Positions 1-8,358 of a DNA stretch of 64,000 nt are shown in pieces. The DNA is from Corynebacterium freneyi. Its GTDB lineage: Bacteria > Actinomycetota > Actinomycetes > Mycobacteriales > Mycobacteriaceae. Under the pieces are notes generated by a model. The model worked only from the letters and a program-made list of their open reading frames with translations, had not been told where the DNA came from and made no database searches. The stretch spans positions 868,001 through 932,000 of the forward strand of contig NZ_CP047357.1 of NCBI RefSeq assembly GCF_030408835.1. Reading direction: 5' to 3'. Both the position numbers and the translations under genes were made by a program. The first letter of the stretch is position 1, and each line of letters opens with the position of its first letter.

Positions 1-79
1 TGATGACGTCGATATTGGGCGGAAGGAGATCCCCCGGGAAATCCTTGATGTTGTCGGTGACGATCGCGCCGGCGCGTTC
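1..79 (-). pseudogene. C-terminal remnant of a PIN-domain (VapC-like) toxin, runs off the left edge
   Basis: Read on the minus strand, positions 79 to 1 encode a peptide containing RAGAIVTDNIKDFP followed by LLPPNIDVI. This matches the late part of PIN ribonuclease toxins, where TDN and DFP precede the last helix. A PIN protein would need about 100 more N-terminal residues upstream, but that space is filled by the intact antitoxin-like gene in another frame. The N-terminal acidic residues are therefore missing and the toxin is probably dead. Only the part inside the window can be judged. Confidence 0.5.
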
Positions 80-80
80 C

Positions 81-590
81 TCAGTCGACGGACCGATTCT
101 CCCGTGCCCGAGCGAGCTTCCGGCGAACGGTGCGGAAATCCTCGGCGGACGGCGCTGGGCCATCGTCGGTGGTGTCGGCGATGAACCTTCGCTGCTTCTC
201 CTGGAGTTCGCGGTGGTACTCCAGGACGTCGCCGAGGAGAAGTCGACGATGGCGGTTGATCTTTTCTGCCGGCAGCTTTCCGGCATCGATGAGCCGGACC
301 ACGGTGGGGCGCGACACTCCGAGCAGGTCAGCGGCCTCTTGAGTGGTGATGGTGGTGTTGTTGGGGTGAATGGTCACCGCTTGCCCGCTCATGAGGGCAC
401 GTGCCGCTTGCGCGAGGATTTCGTGCAGGTCCCGCGGTAGTGCGACGTGCTCGTTCTTTCCCGGCCCGGAGAGGAAGCACTGGGCATCGGGTTCTCGTGA
501 GTGCTTGCGCTGGAACGCGTCGACGAAGTCGACAACCGGTGCGATGGCTTCATCGTTGGTCGGGAAAAAGGTGTTATTTGCAATGGTCAT
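81..590 (-). CDS. Excisionase-type HTH protein, antitoxin of a PIN toxin-antitoxin pair
   Basis: A 169-residue protein. Residues about 82-127 form a MerR/excisionase-like helix-turn-helix (TTQEAADLLGVSRPTVVRLI, then a KLPAEKINRHRRL wing). This is the usual DNA-binding domain of antitoxins that sit directly before PIN-domain toxins of this type. The N-terminal half carries no motif I recognise, and the C-terminus is basic and charged. The ATG at 590 is preceded by a GGGAAGGGG purine tract. The gene abuts a PIN remnant, so it is likely an orphan antitoxin that may still repress its own promoter. Function is inferred from domain and context. Confidence 0.75.
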   Translation of the reverse strand: MTIANNTFFPTNDEAIAPVVDFVDAFQRKHSREPDAQCFLSGPGKNEHVALPRDLHEILAQAARALMSGQAVTIHPNNTTITTQEAADLLGVSRPTVVRLIDAGKLPAEKINRHRRLLLGDVLEYHRELQEKQRRFIADTTDDGPAPSAEDFRTVRRKLARARENRSVD

Positions 591-673
591 GGCGAATCCC
601 CTTCCCGGCGTTCGTTTCGTTCGAATTTGGCCCCAGCTTAGCGCAGTCGGGTAGGGGATGAAACACCTTGCAG

Positions 674-2305
674 CTACGTCCCGCAGTACGTGGTGTAGTC
701 GCCGAACTCTGCGGGCGCGGGGCGTTCGTAGCGTTCGTCGTCGGGATTGTCGCTGGTGACGTAGGGGGCGGTGATGCGCGCGAGCAGCGCGTGGAAGGGG
801 CCCATGTCGCGGGGTTGGGTGGCGTCGGCGGCCCCTGCGGCGGCCAGCGCTTCTTCGACCAGGTGGTTGCGGGGGATGTAGATCGGGTTCGACCGTCGCA
901 TCGACTCGGCGTCGGGCGAGAGTTCGCGCCATGCGGCGAGCCATTCCCGTGCGCGGTCGTAGTCGGAGAAGTGGGCGAGCAGCGCGTCCTCGACGGTGTC
1001 GGGGGAGTCGCCGTCCCGCCCGTCGGCTGCGGCGACGAGCGTCAGCGCGCGGTGGACGAGCGTGTGGTCGGGCGCGTCGTCGCCGAGCATTGCCAGCCAT
1101 TCCTCGACGACGGCGTCGACGGCAACGGCGTCGGCCCGGTCGGCTCCACCGGCCAGCCCCAATTTCGCCCGCCACGCATCGCGGATGCGGCCGTCCATCA
1201 GCCCCCTGAACCCGGCCAGGTGTTCGCGGGCGAGGGCCAGTGCGCGGTCGGGGTCGGCGTCGTAAAGCGGGGCGAGGGTTTCGGTGAACCGCGCCAAATC
1301 CCATTCGAGCACGCGGGGTTGGGCCCCGAAGGCGTAGATGCCCTGACCGTCGATGGAGCTGAACACCGCGCGCGGATCGTGGGCGTCGAGGAAGGCGCAG
1401 GGCCCGTAGTCGATGGTCTCGCCGGAGATGGTGACGTTGTCGGTGTTCATCACCCCGTGCACGAAGCCGGCGCCCAGCCATGCCGCGACGAGGTCGGCCT
1501 GGGCGTCGGCGACGGCATCGAACAAGGCGAGCGGACGGTCGGCCTCCGGCAGATCGAGCAGGTGGGGGTAGTGGCGGACGGCGGCATGGTCGACGAGACG
1601 CTTGACGACGTCGTCGCCGCCGTGGGCTCGCGCGAACTGGAAAGAGCCGACCCGCAGGTGGCTCGACGCGACGCGCACCAGCACTGCGCCCGGAAGTACC
1701 CGTTCCCGCTGGACGTGGCCACCCGTTGCGATGACCGCCAGCGCCCGGGTCGTGGGAATGCCCAGCGCGTGCATCGCCTCGGCCACAAGGTATTCGCGCA
1801 GCATCGGGCCCAACGCCGCCAGGCCGTCGCCGCGCCGGGCGAAGGGCGTCGGGCCGGAGCCCTTCAGGTGAATGTCGCGGAGATTGCCGTTGCGGTCGGT
1901 GATCTCGCCAAGCAGCAGTGCGCGGCCGTCGCCGAGGATGGGGACGAAATGACCGAATTGGTGGCCCGAGTACGCCTGCGCGATCGGGCGGTACGGCGCG
2001 GAAGGGGAGTAGGGGGCCGAGGCGGGGGAGTTGCCGGCCGTCGAGTTGGGCGTGGTGCCGTCGGCGGTTGCGTCGCCGTCGGTGACGCCGGTGCGGCCCA
2101 GCAGGAACTCGACGCCTGCGGGGGTGCGCAGCCATTCCGGGTCGAGGCCCAGTTCGCGGGCCAGGTCATCGTTGAGCACGACGATCTCCGGCGCGGGGGC
2201 CTCCTGTGCGGCCCAGGCGATGGCCATTTCCGGCATGGCGTCGGCGAAGTCGGCGGACAGGCGGACGGGCGGGGTGGCGGCGGTCGGCTCGTTCGTCTGT
2301 GGCAT
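674..2305 (-). CDS. selO: Protein adenylyltransferase SelO (YdiU family)
   Basis: This 543-residue protein belongs to the SelO/YdiU pseudokinase family, which transfers AMP from ATP to Ser, Thr or Tyr of target proteins and has been linked to redox responses. Family hallmarks are visible: YSGHQFG at about 112-118, GDGRA at 125-129, the KGSGPTPFARRGDG nucleotide loop at 148-161, HGVMNTDN at 283-290 (catalytic Asp and metal-binding Asn) and DYGP at 299-302. It ends in YCGT, with Cys encoded by TGC where animal homologues carry selenocysteine. The length is normal for bacteria. It is monocistronic and divergent from the next gene. Confidence 0.93.
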   Translation of the reverse strand: MPQTNEPTAATPPVRLSADFADAMPEMAIAWAAQEAPAPEIVVLNDDLARELGLDPEWLRTPAGVEFLLGRTGVTDGDATADGTTPNSTAGNSPASAPYSPSAPYRPIAQAYSGHQFGHFVPILGDGRALLLGEITDRNGNLRDIHLKGSGPTPFARRGDGLAALGPMLREYLVAEAMHALGIPTTRALAVIATGGHVQRERVLPGAVLVRVASSHLRVGSFQFARAHGGDDVVKRLVDHAAVRHYPHLLDLPEADRPLALFDAVADAQADLVAAWLGAGFVHGVMNTDNVTISGETIDYGPCAFLDAHDPRAVFSSIDGQGIYAFGAQPRVLEWDLARFTETLAPLYDADPDRALALAREHLAGFRGLMDGRIRDAWRAKLGLAGGADRADAVAVDAVVEEWLAMLGDDAPDHTLVHRALTLVAAADGRDGDSPDTVEDALLAHFSDYDRAREWLAAWRELSPDAESMRRSNPIYIPRNHLVEEALAAAGAADATQPRDMGPFHALLARITAPYVTSDNPDDERYERPAPAEFGDYTTYCGT

Positions 2306-2488
2306 GGGTCGAGTCTACGGACGACGAGGGGTGATGTGCGGTGCGCGGCGGGCACGTCGACGGGCTTCTCGAACGACCGTTTGAGCAAGGGTAGGAGCGG
2401 TCCGGCGCGTCGCATAGTCTCCGGGCGCAACCGCGGAATCGGCCGTGGTGTCGGCGCTGAGCCGGAGAACGAAAGCGAGGGGCCGTCC

Positions 2489-3008
2489 ATGGACCTTCAT
2501 ATGATGCAGCAGGTCAAGCGGCTGTTCGCATGGGCGGATGCCGATGACGACACCCGGAACATGGAGCTGCACCTGCAGGTCGCGTTCGGGGTGGTCGCCG
2601 AGCAGGGCGGGGTCGTTGACGCAGGATTCCCCGACGGTCGGTTACTTCGTCGGCTGCGGGCCGCATGTCGACCGGGCGCGCCTTTCGGAAGCGGAGACGC
2701 TGGTGGCGGCGCGTGTCGGGCTTGTCGACGATTTCGCCGAGGACGGTGAGATCGCCCGGTCGTATGTCGAAGAAATGTGGGGCGACACCGCCAATGTGCT
2801 CGCGACCATGGAGGGAGTTCCCGACCTGCCGATGGTCGATGGGGTGTCGGAGACGAGGTTCGATGAATTCCTGGCCGAGCTCAAGGGCGCCGAAGAGCGG
2901 CTGCGGGACTATGTTGCATTGGCCGTCGACGAGGGGGAATCGGACGAGGTGGGCAGCCGGGAGTACGTGGATTTCCGCAACCGCGAAAACGGGGCCGGGG
3001 CTACGTGA
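2489..3008 (+). pseudogene. Conserved hypothetical gene broken by a single-base frameshift
   Basis: Two frames join into one plausible product. From ATG 2489 the first frame gives MDLHMMQQVKRLFAWADADD and runs to EQGG near 2611. The second frame continues from there as SLTQDSPTVGYFVGCGPH and runs to the stop at 3008 with a protein-like acidic composition. Beyond 2611 the first frame becomes Arg/Gly/Cys-rich nonsense, and upstream of it the second frame is Cys/Ser/Arg-rich. Removing one G from the GGCGGGG run at 2606-2612 restores about 172 residues. Either the gene is inactivated or the base is a sequencing error. I do not recognise the family. It overlaps the convergent gene at 3001 by eight bases. 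Confidence 0.6.
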
Positions 3009-4230
3009 GCATCGCCAGCAAGAACACGGAGTCCTCGTCCGCGTCGACCCGGTGCGGGACCATGGCCGGCAGGTGGGCGACGAATCCCGGTGTCAGGATT
3101 TCGGAGCGGTCGCCGACGGTGAAGCGCACCTGGCCCTCGAGGCATTGCACCATGATCGGGTGTGCGGCACGATGATCGGGCAAGGTCTGGCCGGAACGGA
3201 AACGCATGGCGATGATGTTTACCCCTTCGGCCGTCTGTAGCCGTTTCACCGACGGGCCGTCGCCGTCCTTGGCGGGCGGGGCGGCGGCGACGACGTCATG
3301 AAAGCTCAGAGCCTCCGGATCGGCGGTCAATTCAGCTTGCTGGTCGTCGTCGAGGAACTCGATCTTGGGCCGGTGCCGGGCGCCGGACGATGCTTCGCTC
3401 CCGGGTGCGGGAGCGTTGGAATCGGCGGCCGTCGCATCGGCGGCGTCGGCGGTGTCGCGCAAGCGGGCCACGATGCCGATCGAGGCGAGGACATCGTCGT
3501 TCTCGACGAAAACGCTGCGCATGCCGAGAACACGCTTACGCGCTGCAGGATGCTTGATCAGGTTGCCTGCGATGCGGGCAACTCCGAAGATCCCTTCGTC
3601 TTTGAGCATCTGGGAGGGTTTGAGCAGTCCCATCTCCGCAGTGCGGATGCGCTCGACCTCGAATCCGTGTTCTTCGAGGAGGTTTCGCCACTCCGCGACG
3701 GTGAGTGGTCGGGCGTTGACCCGGATGGCCTTGGACATCGCGATGCGGATCTCATCCTTCGTCGCCGCGTCCAGGTCGTCGGGGGTCAACGCCAGTTCGT
3801 GGATCGCGTAGCGACCGCCGGGAACGAGAATCCGACGAACCTCGTCGAGAATCGCCGCCTTGCCCTTGTCGCCCTGCATGGTGAGCATCGCCTCGCCCAC
3901 GACGGCGTCCGCCGAGTTATCCTCGAGCCCCGTTTCCTGGGCTTTGCCTTCGATGACCCGGCCCCTGTCGCCAACGACCTTGCCGGTCGTCTTTGCGGCG
4001 TCGGGGTCTTCGTCGATGCCGACGTAATCCCCCGGTGCGCGATTCAGGATTTCCGTCGCCGTAATCCCCAGTCCCGGTGCGAGTTCCACGACGCGGGCGT
4101 CGGTGAGGCGAGCCCGGTCGAGAATCCACTCCGTCATCTTTCGGCCGCCGGGCCGAAGGACCTTTTTGCCAAGTCGGGCCAGCAACCAGTGGCCCTGGAG
4201 CTGGTCGAAATCTCTGTCGCGTGCAGTCAT
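3001..4230 (-). CDS. SAM-dependent methyltransferase fused to a C-terminal cupin domain
   Basis: A 409-residue fusion. Residues about 45-200 are a class I methyltransferase: VVELAPGLGITATEIL is the SAM-binding glycine loop (47-62), followed by the acidic DYVGIDEDP strand and the LVPGGRYAIHELAL post-core strand. A linker rich in Ala, Asp and Ser (about 270-330) leads to a cupin (about 335-409) with PIMVQCLEGQVRFTVGD and VPHRVDADED, typical of small sensor cupins. Substrate unknown. A DtxR-like box lies about 90 bases upstream, hinting at iron control. The fusion suggests that the cupin senses or sequesters a small ligand for the methyltransferase; this is inference. Confidence 0.82.
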   Translation of the reverse strand: MTARDRDFDQLQGHWLLARLGKKVLRPGGRKMTEWILDRARLTDARVVELAPGLGITATEILNRAPGDYVGIDEDPDAAKTTGKVVGDRGRVIEGKAQETGLEDNSADAVVGEAMLTMQGDKGKAAILDEVRRILVPGGRYAIHELALTPDDLDAATKDEIRIAMSKAIRVNARPLTVAEWRNLLEEHGFEVERIRTAEMGLLKPSQMLKDEGIFGVARIAGNLIKHPAARKRVLGMRSVFVENDDVLASIGIVARLRDTADAADATAADSNAPAPGSEASSGARHRPKIEFLDDDQQAELTADPEALSFHDVVAAAPPAKDGDGPSVKRLQTAEGVNIIAMRFRSGQTLPDHRAAHPIMVQCLEGQVRFTVGDRSEILTPGFVAHLPAMVPHRVDADEDSVFLLAMLT

Positions 4231-4319
4231 GGTGGGTCTCCCTCGTCGTGTGGCCGGGCCTGCGGTGTCGGCGGCAGCATCGACCCGTTATGTCGAATGG
4301 AAAATACCGCTTTAAGTAA

Positions 4320-4338
4320 TTAGCCTAGGCTAGCCTGG
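4320..4338 (-). promoter_or_regulatory. Candidate DtxR/IdeR iron box upstream of the methyltransferase-cupin gene
   Basis: The minus strand reads CCAGGCTAGCCTAGGCTAA, matching 14 of 19 positions of the DtxR consensus TTAGGTTAGCCTAACCTAA, including the central AGG-TAGCCTA core. It lies in the short AT-richer stretch about 90 bases before the ATG at 4230. The sequence match is direct; binding and iron dependence are inferred. Confidence 0.4.
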
Positions 4339-4469
4339 CTGGATTGTCGAGGGGGTTGTCCGCACACGCCGAACCGGGCCGCCGCAAAGCAAGTTTGCGA
4401 CGACCCGGCCGGTCCGAAAAAGGACGCGCTACCTGCCCTGCGGCGTGTGGTCGACGCTTTCATCCGGTG

Positions 4470-4862
4470 TCATTTTGTGGCGCCGGTGGTGCGGATGCTC
4501 AGCGGTGCAAGGCCCGGCGTGCCCGACACGACCGGAACGAGCGTGCCCTCGGCGAGGGCATCGTTGAGGTCGACCTCGTCGTGGGAGGGGGCGGCGCCGA
4601 GGTCGTCCGGCGGCAACCATGCTTGAATGGTCCGCAACTTTTTGCCGTCGAGGTAACCGGAGGCGTTGAGTTCGGAGTGGCGGATCCCGAGGCCGGCGCT
4701 GGTCCGCTGTGCCATGCCGGGGGAGAGGGGCGACTCGGTGCCGGCGGCGCGGATTATGCGGATCTCCGCCGGCACGCTGAACTCCTTGTCATTCGGATTC
4801 ATTCGAAGAGCTCGCCGGACAACGACTGCCCAGCGTCGCCCCGTGTGGTCATGGCCGGCCAT
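4470..4862 (-). CDS. Short pirin-like (cupin) protein, probably truncated
   Basis: Encodes 130 residues. The middle holds the pirin signature region: LSPGMAQRTSAGLGIRHSEL (about 47-66), then LRTIQAWLPPDD. Full pirins are 230-320 residues with two cupin folds. Here the start of the N-terminal cupin with its metal-binding histidines and the whole C-terminal cupin are absent, and the first 24 residues do not resemble pirin. Its ATG overlaps the stop of the MerR gene (TAATG), so translation is coupled and expression follows the regulator. It could be a decayed pirin or a single-domain derivative. Confidence 0.6.
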   Translation of the reverse strand: MAGHDHTGRRWAVVVRRALRMNPNDKEFSVPAEIRIIRAAGTESPLSPGMAQRTSAGLGIRHSELNASGYLDGKKLRTIQAWLPPDDLGAAPSHDEVDLNDALAEGTLVPVVSGTPGLAPLSIRTTGATK

Positions 4863-5275
4863 TACGGCGCAGGAGGTGCCGTGAACCGGGTGTTGACCTC
4901 GTCGACGATGTCGGCGAACTCCTCGGCGTAGGCCAGGTGCTTGCGCAGCTTGCGCAGGCGTTCGGCGGTTTCGACGCGAACGGAATCGACGACGGCGGCG
5001 GCCTCGGCATCGGCGGGATCGTCGTGAAGCGCATCCACCGCACGGGCGAACTCGCGCATCCGCTCCAACGGGAAACCGAGCGGCTTCATGCGGCGGATCG
5101 TCAACAAACGCTCCACGTCGGCCTCCGTGTACAGGCGGAAGCCGCCCGGCGAATAAGCCGACGGGCTGGCCAGGCCCATCTCGTCGTAGTGGCGGAGACT
5201 GCGGATGGACAGGGAGGTGCGCTCGGCGACCTCGCCGATCTTCATCAGCGGTGTGCCGTCGCCGACATCGCGCAT
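4862..5275 (-). CDS. MerR-family transcriptional regulator
   Basis: A 137-residue regulator. The winged HTH is MKIGEVAERTSLSIRSLRHY at the N-terminus, followed by SPGGFRLYTEADVERLLTI and a long coiled-coil dimerisation helix (about 70-130). There is no cysteine metal-binding loop, so it is not of the metal-sensing type; it resembles the TipAL/BmrR-like group without an effector domain. The ATG at 5275 is chosen because GGAGG lies seven bases upstream; an upstream ATG at 5299 lacks this. The gene is divergent from the SulP transporter, with a palindrome between them, and is translationally coupled to the pirin-like gene. Confidence 0.88.
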   Translation of the reverse strand: MRDVGDGTPLMKIGEVAERTSLSIRSLRHYDEMGLASPSAYSPGGFRLYTEADVERLLTIRRMKPLGFPLERMREFARAVDALHDDPADAEAAAVVDSVRVETAERLRKLRKHLAYAEEFADIVDEVNTRFTAPPAP

Positions 5276-5380
5276 CGTTCCTCCTTCATCCGACTTCATC
5301 CGACGTCGCCCACGATGCTACCCAGCGGCCCGGGTTGCCCGACCGCACTGAATGGCCCTCCGATTGGTCGCCGGCGAACT

Positions 5381-5395
5381 CTACCGTTACGGTAG
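5381..5395. promoter_or_regulatory. Perfect palindrome, likely MerR operator between merR and sulP
   Basis: CTACCGTTACGGTAG has two perfect 6-base arms around TTA. It lies 105 bases upstream of the regulator start and about 70 bases before the SulP start. MerR proteins bind such short dyads within promoters and often control the divergent gene. I could not place convincing -35/-10 hexamers around it. Confidence 0.55.
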
Positions 5396-5466
5396 GTTTG
5401 ATTCTCACGTTGGGGGAGGGTTTGCCGCGGCGGACCGACCCCATTTCCCGTCCCGAAAGGCCATCA

Positions 5467-7080
5467 ATGACGAACAGCGCCGACGACCCCGCACGCCGCG
5501 ACGTCGCCAAGCAGGAAACCCCGAACGACGCCACACCCCGCGCCGACCATGCGGACCGCACGGACCGCCGGCCCGAGCCGGACGCGCCCGTGGGGGTCGT
5601 GGACTCGTTCAAGTTCGCGTTCCGGTCGCCGACCCGGCTGCGCAAGGAGGTCCTCGCGGGCCTCGTCGTGGCGTTGGCGCTGATCCCGGAGGCGATCTCA
5701 TTCTCCATCCTCGCGGGCGTTGACCCGCGCATGGGCCTGTTCGCGTCGTTCACCATGGCCGTGACCATCGCGTTCACCGGCGGCCGCCCGGCGATGATCT
5801 CCGCCGCCACCGGCGCCGTGGCACTGGTCATCGCGCCCGTCGTCGCCGAACACGGCGTCGAGTACTTCCTGGCCACCGTCATTCTCGCCGGCATCATCCA
5901 GATCGTGCTCAGCCTGCTGGGCGTGGCCAAGCTTATGCGGTTCATTCCGCGGCAGGTGATGGTCGGTTTCGTCAACGCGCTGGCCATCCTCATTTTCATG
6001 GCGCAGATCCCGCATCTGGTTGGAGTGCCGTGGCTGGTGTACCCGCTCGTCGCCGTCGGAATCGCCATCATGGTGTTCTTCCCGCGCGTCACCACCGTTG
6101 TGCCGGCGCCGTTGATCGCCATCCTGGCGATCTCCATCGTCGTCGTCGCCGCCGGCTGGAACGTCCCCGACGTCGCCGATCAAGGCGAGCTGCCGGAATC
6201 GTGGCCCGAGCTGCTCATCCCGAACGTTCCGCTGACCCTGGACACCCTGACGATCATCACTCCGTACGCCTTCGCAATGGCCCTGGTCGGGCTGATGGAA
6301 TCGCTGATGACCGCCAAACTCGTCGACGACATCACCGAGGTTCACTCCGACAAGACCCGCGAGGGTTGGGGCCAGGGCGTCGCCAACGCCATCACCGGAT
6401 TCTTCGGCGGCATGGGCGGTTGCGCCATGATCGGCCAGACGATGATCAACGTCCGCGAATCCGGTGCCCGCACCCGCCTGTCCACGCTGCTCGCCGGCGT
6501 CTTCCTGCTGATCCTCGTGGTCACGCTCGGCGACGTCGTCGGCATGATCCCCATGGCCGCCCTGGTCGCGGTGATGGTGATGGTCTCCGTCGGCACGATG
6601 GACTGGCATTCGATCCACCCCCGCACGCTGCGGATCATGCCGCTGAGTGAAACCACCGTCATGGTGGTCACCGTCGCGTCGACCGTCGTCACGCACAACC
6701 TGGCCATCGGCGTCATCCTCGGCGTCGTCGCCGCGATGATCATGTTCGCCCGCCGCGTGGCGCACATGGTCAGCGTGGAGAAGGTCCACGAAGCCGATGT
6801 CAACGGTGACGGCAACATCGACGTCCGCCGCTACAAGGTCCGCGGTGAATTGTTTTTCGCGTCCAGCAACGACCTGGTGTACCAGTTCGACTACTCCGAC
6901 GACCCCGACCACGTCATCCTCGACCTCACCGAGGCCGATGTGTGGGATTCCTCGACCGTCGCCACTCTCGACGCGATCCGCACCAAGTACGAGGCCAAGG
7001 GCAAGGAGCTCACCGTCGTCGGCCTCGACGGGCCGAGCCTCGACCGGCTCGAGCGGCTGTCCGGGAAGCTGGGGGACTAG
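5467..7080 (+). CDS. SulP-family inorganic anion transporter with STAS domain
   Basis: This 537-residue membrane protein has a hydrophilic N-terminal stretch of about 55 residues, then the SulP core with many membrane segments beginning at LRKEVLAGLVVALALIPEAI. The family motif region around ISAATGAVALVIAPVV and the GGMGGCAMIGQTMINVRESG segment are visible. A C-terminal STAS domain (about 440-537) contains the strand HVILDLTEADVWDSSTVATL, with Asp-Ser-Ser at the usual regulatory serine site. The family carries sulfate, bicarbonate or dicarboxylates; the substrate cannot be read here. ATG 5467 has GAAAGG seven bases upstream; an in-frame extension to 5251 would cross the palindrome and the regulator promoter and is rejected. 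Confidence 0.9.
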   Translation: MTNSADDPARRDVAKQETPNDATPRADHADRTDRRPEPDAPVGVVDSFKFAFRSPTRLRKEVLAGLVVALALIPEAISFSILAGVDPRMGLFASFTMAVTIAFTGGRPAMISAATGAVALVIAPVVAEHGVEYFLATVILAGIIQIVLSLLGVAKLMRFIPRQVMVGFVNALAILIFMAQIPHLVGVPWLVYPLVAVGIAIMVFFPRVTTVVPAPLIAILAISIVVVAAGWNVPDVADQGELPESWPELLIPNVPLTLDTLTIITPYAFAMALVGLMESLMTAKLVDDITEVHSDKTREGWGQGVANAITGFFGGMGGCAMIGQTMINVRESGARTRLSTLLAGVFLLILVVTLGDVVGMIPMAALVAVMVMVSVGTMDWHSIHPRTLRIMPLSETTVMVVTVASTVVTHNLAIGVILGVVAAMIMFARRVAHMVSVEKVHEADVNGDGNIDVRRYKVRGELFFASSNDLVYQFDYSDDPDHVILDLTEADVWDSSTVATLDAIRTKYEAKGKELTVVGLDGPSLDRLERLSGKLGD

Positions 7081-7083
7081 CGG

Positions 7084-8358
7084 TCAATCGCCGGGGATGG
7101 CGGCGATCAAGGCTCGAAGGGCCTCCGACAAGGGGATCCGTTCCTGTTCCAGCCGTTGATCCCCGGCGACGACCAGGGCGTCCAACGCGTCGGCTTCTGC
7201 GGCCGTGAGATGCACGAAAGAGGCTCGCGTCGCCGTCGGGTCCGGCACGGCAAGGTCGGCGTATGCCTCGAAAGTCGCCCGATCCATGAGCACGGACCTC
7301 ACATCGAGGTTCCCGTCGGAACCCCGCAGCCCATTGAGGATCCCGAATCCGTGGGCATCCAGATCGCCCCAATAGAGCACCCTGCATTCGCGCAGCCACC
7401 GCAGCCGCGCCAGCTCGGTGGCCCCGTAGCCCGCGCCCCACACCGCTACTGCGCCGGGGCCGAATTCTCCCGGGGGCAGGGACAGGAACGTCTCCAGGTT
7501 CTCCACGATGATCGCGGTACGCGGCCGTTCCGGTTCTTGCTTGACGACGCCGACGTTCCCCCGGTCCGCCGCAGACCACAATTCGGCGATGTCGGTGATC
7601 GGTGCCGCCACATCCGTCGACGGCCAACCGGGGCCGAGTCCCGGATCGAGCAGCCGGAGGCGGATCGTCGCGGGCCGCCGACCCAACCCGAGGTCGCCGA
7701 CGCTTGCGGATTCTTCGCCGCGTGCTCCCGACACCAACCGCCGGACCACGAAATTGTGCTGTTCCAGCCATTTCCCGTCCACGCCCCGGACCGCCACGGC
7801 CCGTGGCAGCAAGCCAGAGTCCGGATTTCCCAGGAACCATGCGACGACGGCGCCCAGCTTGGCAATTTCGCCGTCCGCCAGGGGAGCCCAGCGCTTCCAG
7901 GTCGCCGATATCGCCGACCTGAGCGAATTCTCGGAGACCTCGCCAGGCCCCCGTGACCCGATGATGGCCGATATGAGCGCGTCGCGGCGGCGAACCCATC
8001 GTCGCCACTCGGAACCCCGCCCCGCGGCCACGCATATGGCATCGGCTCCGGTGATCTGCACCCGCTCGGGCACGGTCTGTACGCCCCAACTGCGCCAATT
8101 CCGCTCGCGCCAATCAACGTCCGCGGCGAGCCCGGACTTCCGCCACGTCAGCTCCGTTTCCTGCCAGGACCGGATGAACGCGGCCCCGGCTTCCGCGTCG
8201 GCGCTCGAGGATGGGATCTTCGGCGGATGCAATGGCACGGACACGCCTGCGGCGGACGCCGACGGGTCGTCGAAAAGCCACGCTCCCGCGTGCTGGTCCA
8301 CCTTGCGGGACAAGCGAGCCGCGATGTCGGACGGAGCCACGGGTACCGAGCGGGCCAT
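7084..8358 (-). CDS. jetD: Wadjet anti-plasmid system nuclease subunit JetD (MksG)
   Basis: Encodes 424 residues of the DUF3322-DUF2220 architecture of JetD. The Toprim-like motif YWGDLDAHGFGIL lies at about residues 325-340, preceded by VVKQEPERPRTAIIVENLET, typical of the family. In Wadjet systems JetD is the topoisomerase-VI-like DNase that cuts plasmid DNA after the JetABC motor has extruded it. The ATG shares one base with the stop of jetC (TGATG), making it the last gene of a coupled four-gene operon. The stop is only three bases from the convergent SulP gene. No damage seen. Confidence 0.92.
   Translation of the reverse strand: MARSVPVAPSDIAARLSRKVDQHAGAWLFDDPSASAAGVSVPLHPPKIPSSSADAEAGAAFIRSWQETELTWRKSGLAADVDWRERNWRSWGVQTVPERVQITGADAICVAAGRGSEWRRWVRRRDALISAIIGSRGPGEVSENSLRSAISATWKRWAPLADGEIAKLGAVVAWFLGNPDSGLLPRAVAVRGVDGKWLEQHNFVVRRLVSGARGEESASVGDLGLGRRPATIRLRLLDPGLGPGWPSTDVAAPITDIAELWSAADRGNVGVVKQEPERPRTAIIVENLETFLSLPPGEFGPGAVAVWGAGYGATELARLRWLRECRVLYWGDLDAHGFGILNGLRGSDGNLDVRSVLMDRATFEAYADLAVPDPTATRASFVHLTAAEADALDALVVAGDQRLEQERIPLSEALRALIAAIPGD

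Noticed and set aside
674..676. Selenocysteine at the end of SelO
   Set aside because: The codon before Gly-Thr is TGC (Cys), and no SECIS or TGA is present.
81..2135. A 684-residue minus-strand frame through selO
   Set aside because: Most of it is an Arg/Pro-rich shadow of selO in another frame; only the last 169 residues (from 590) are the real HTH gene.
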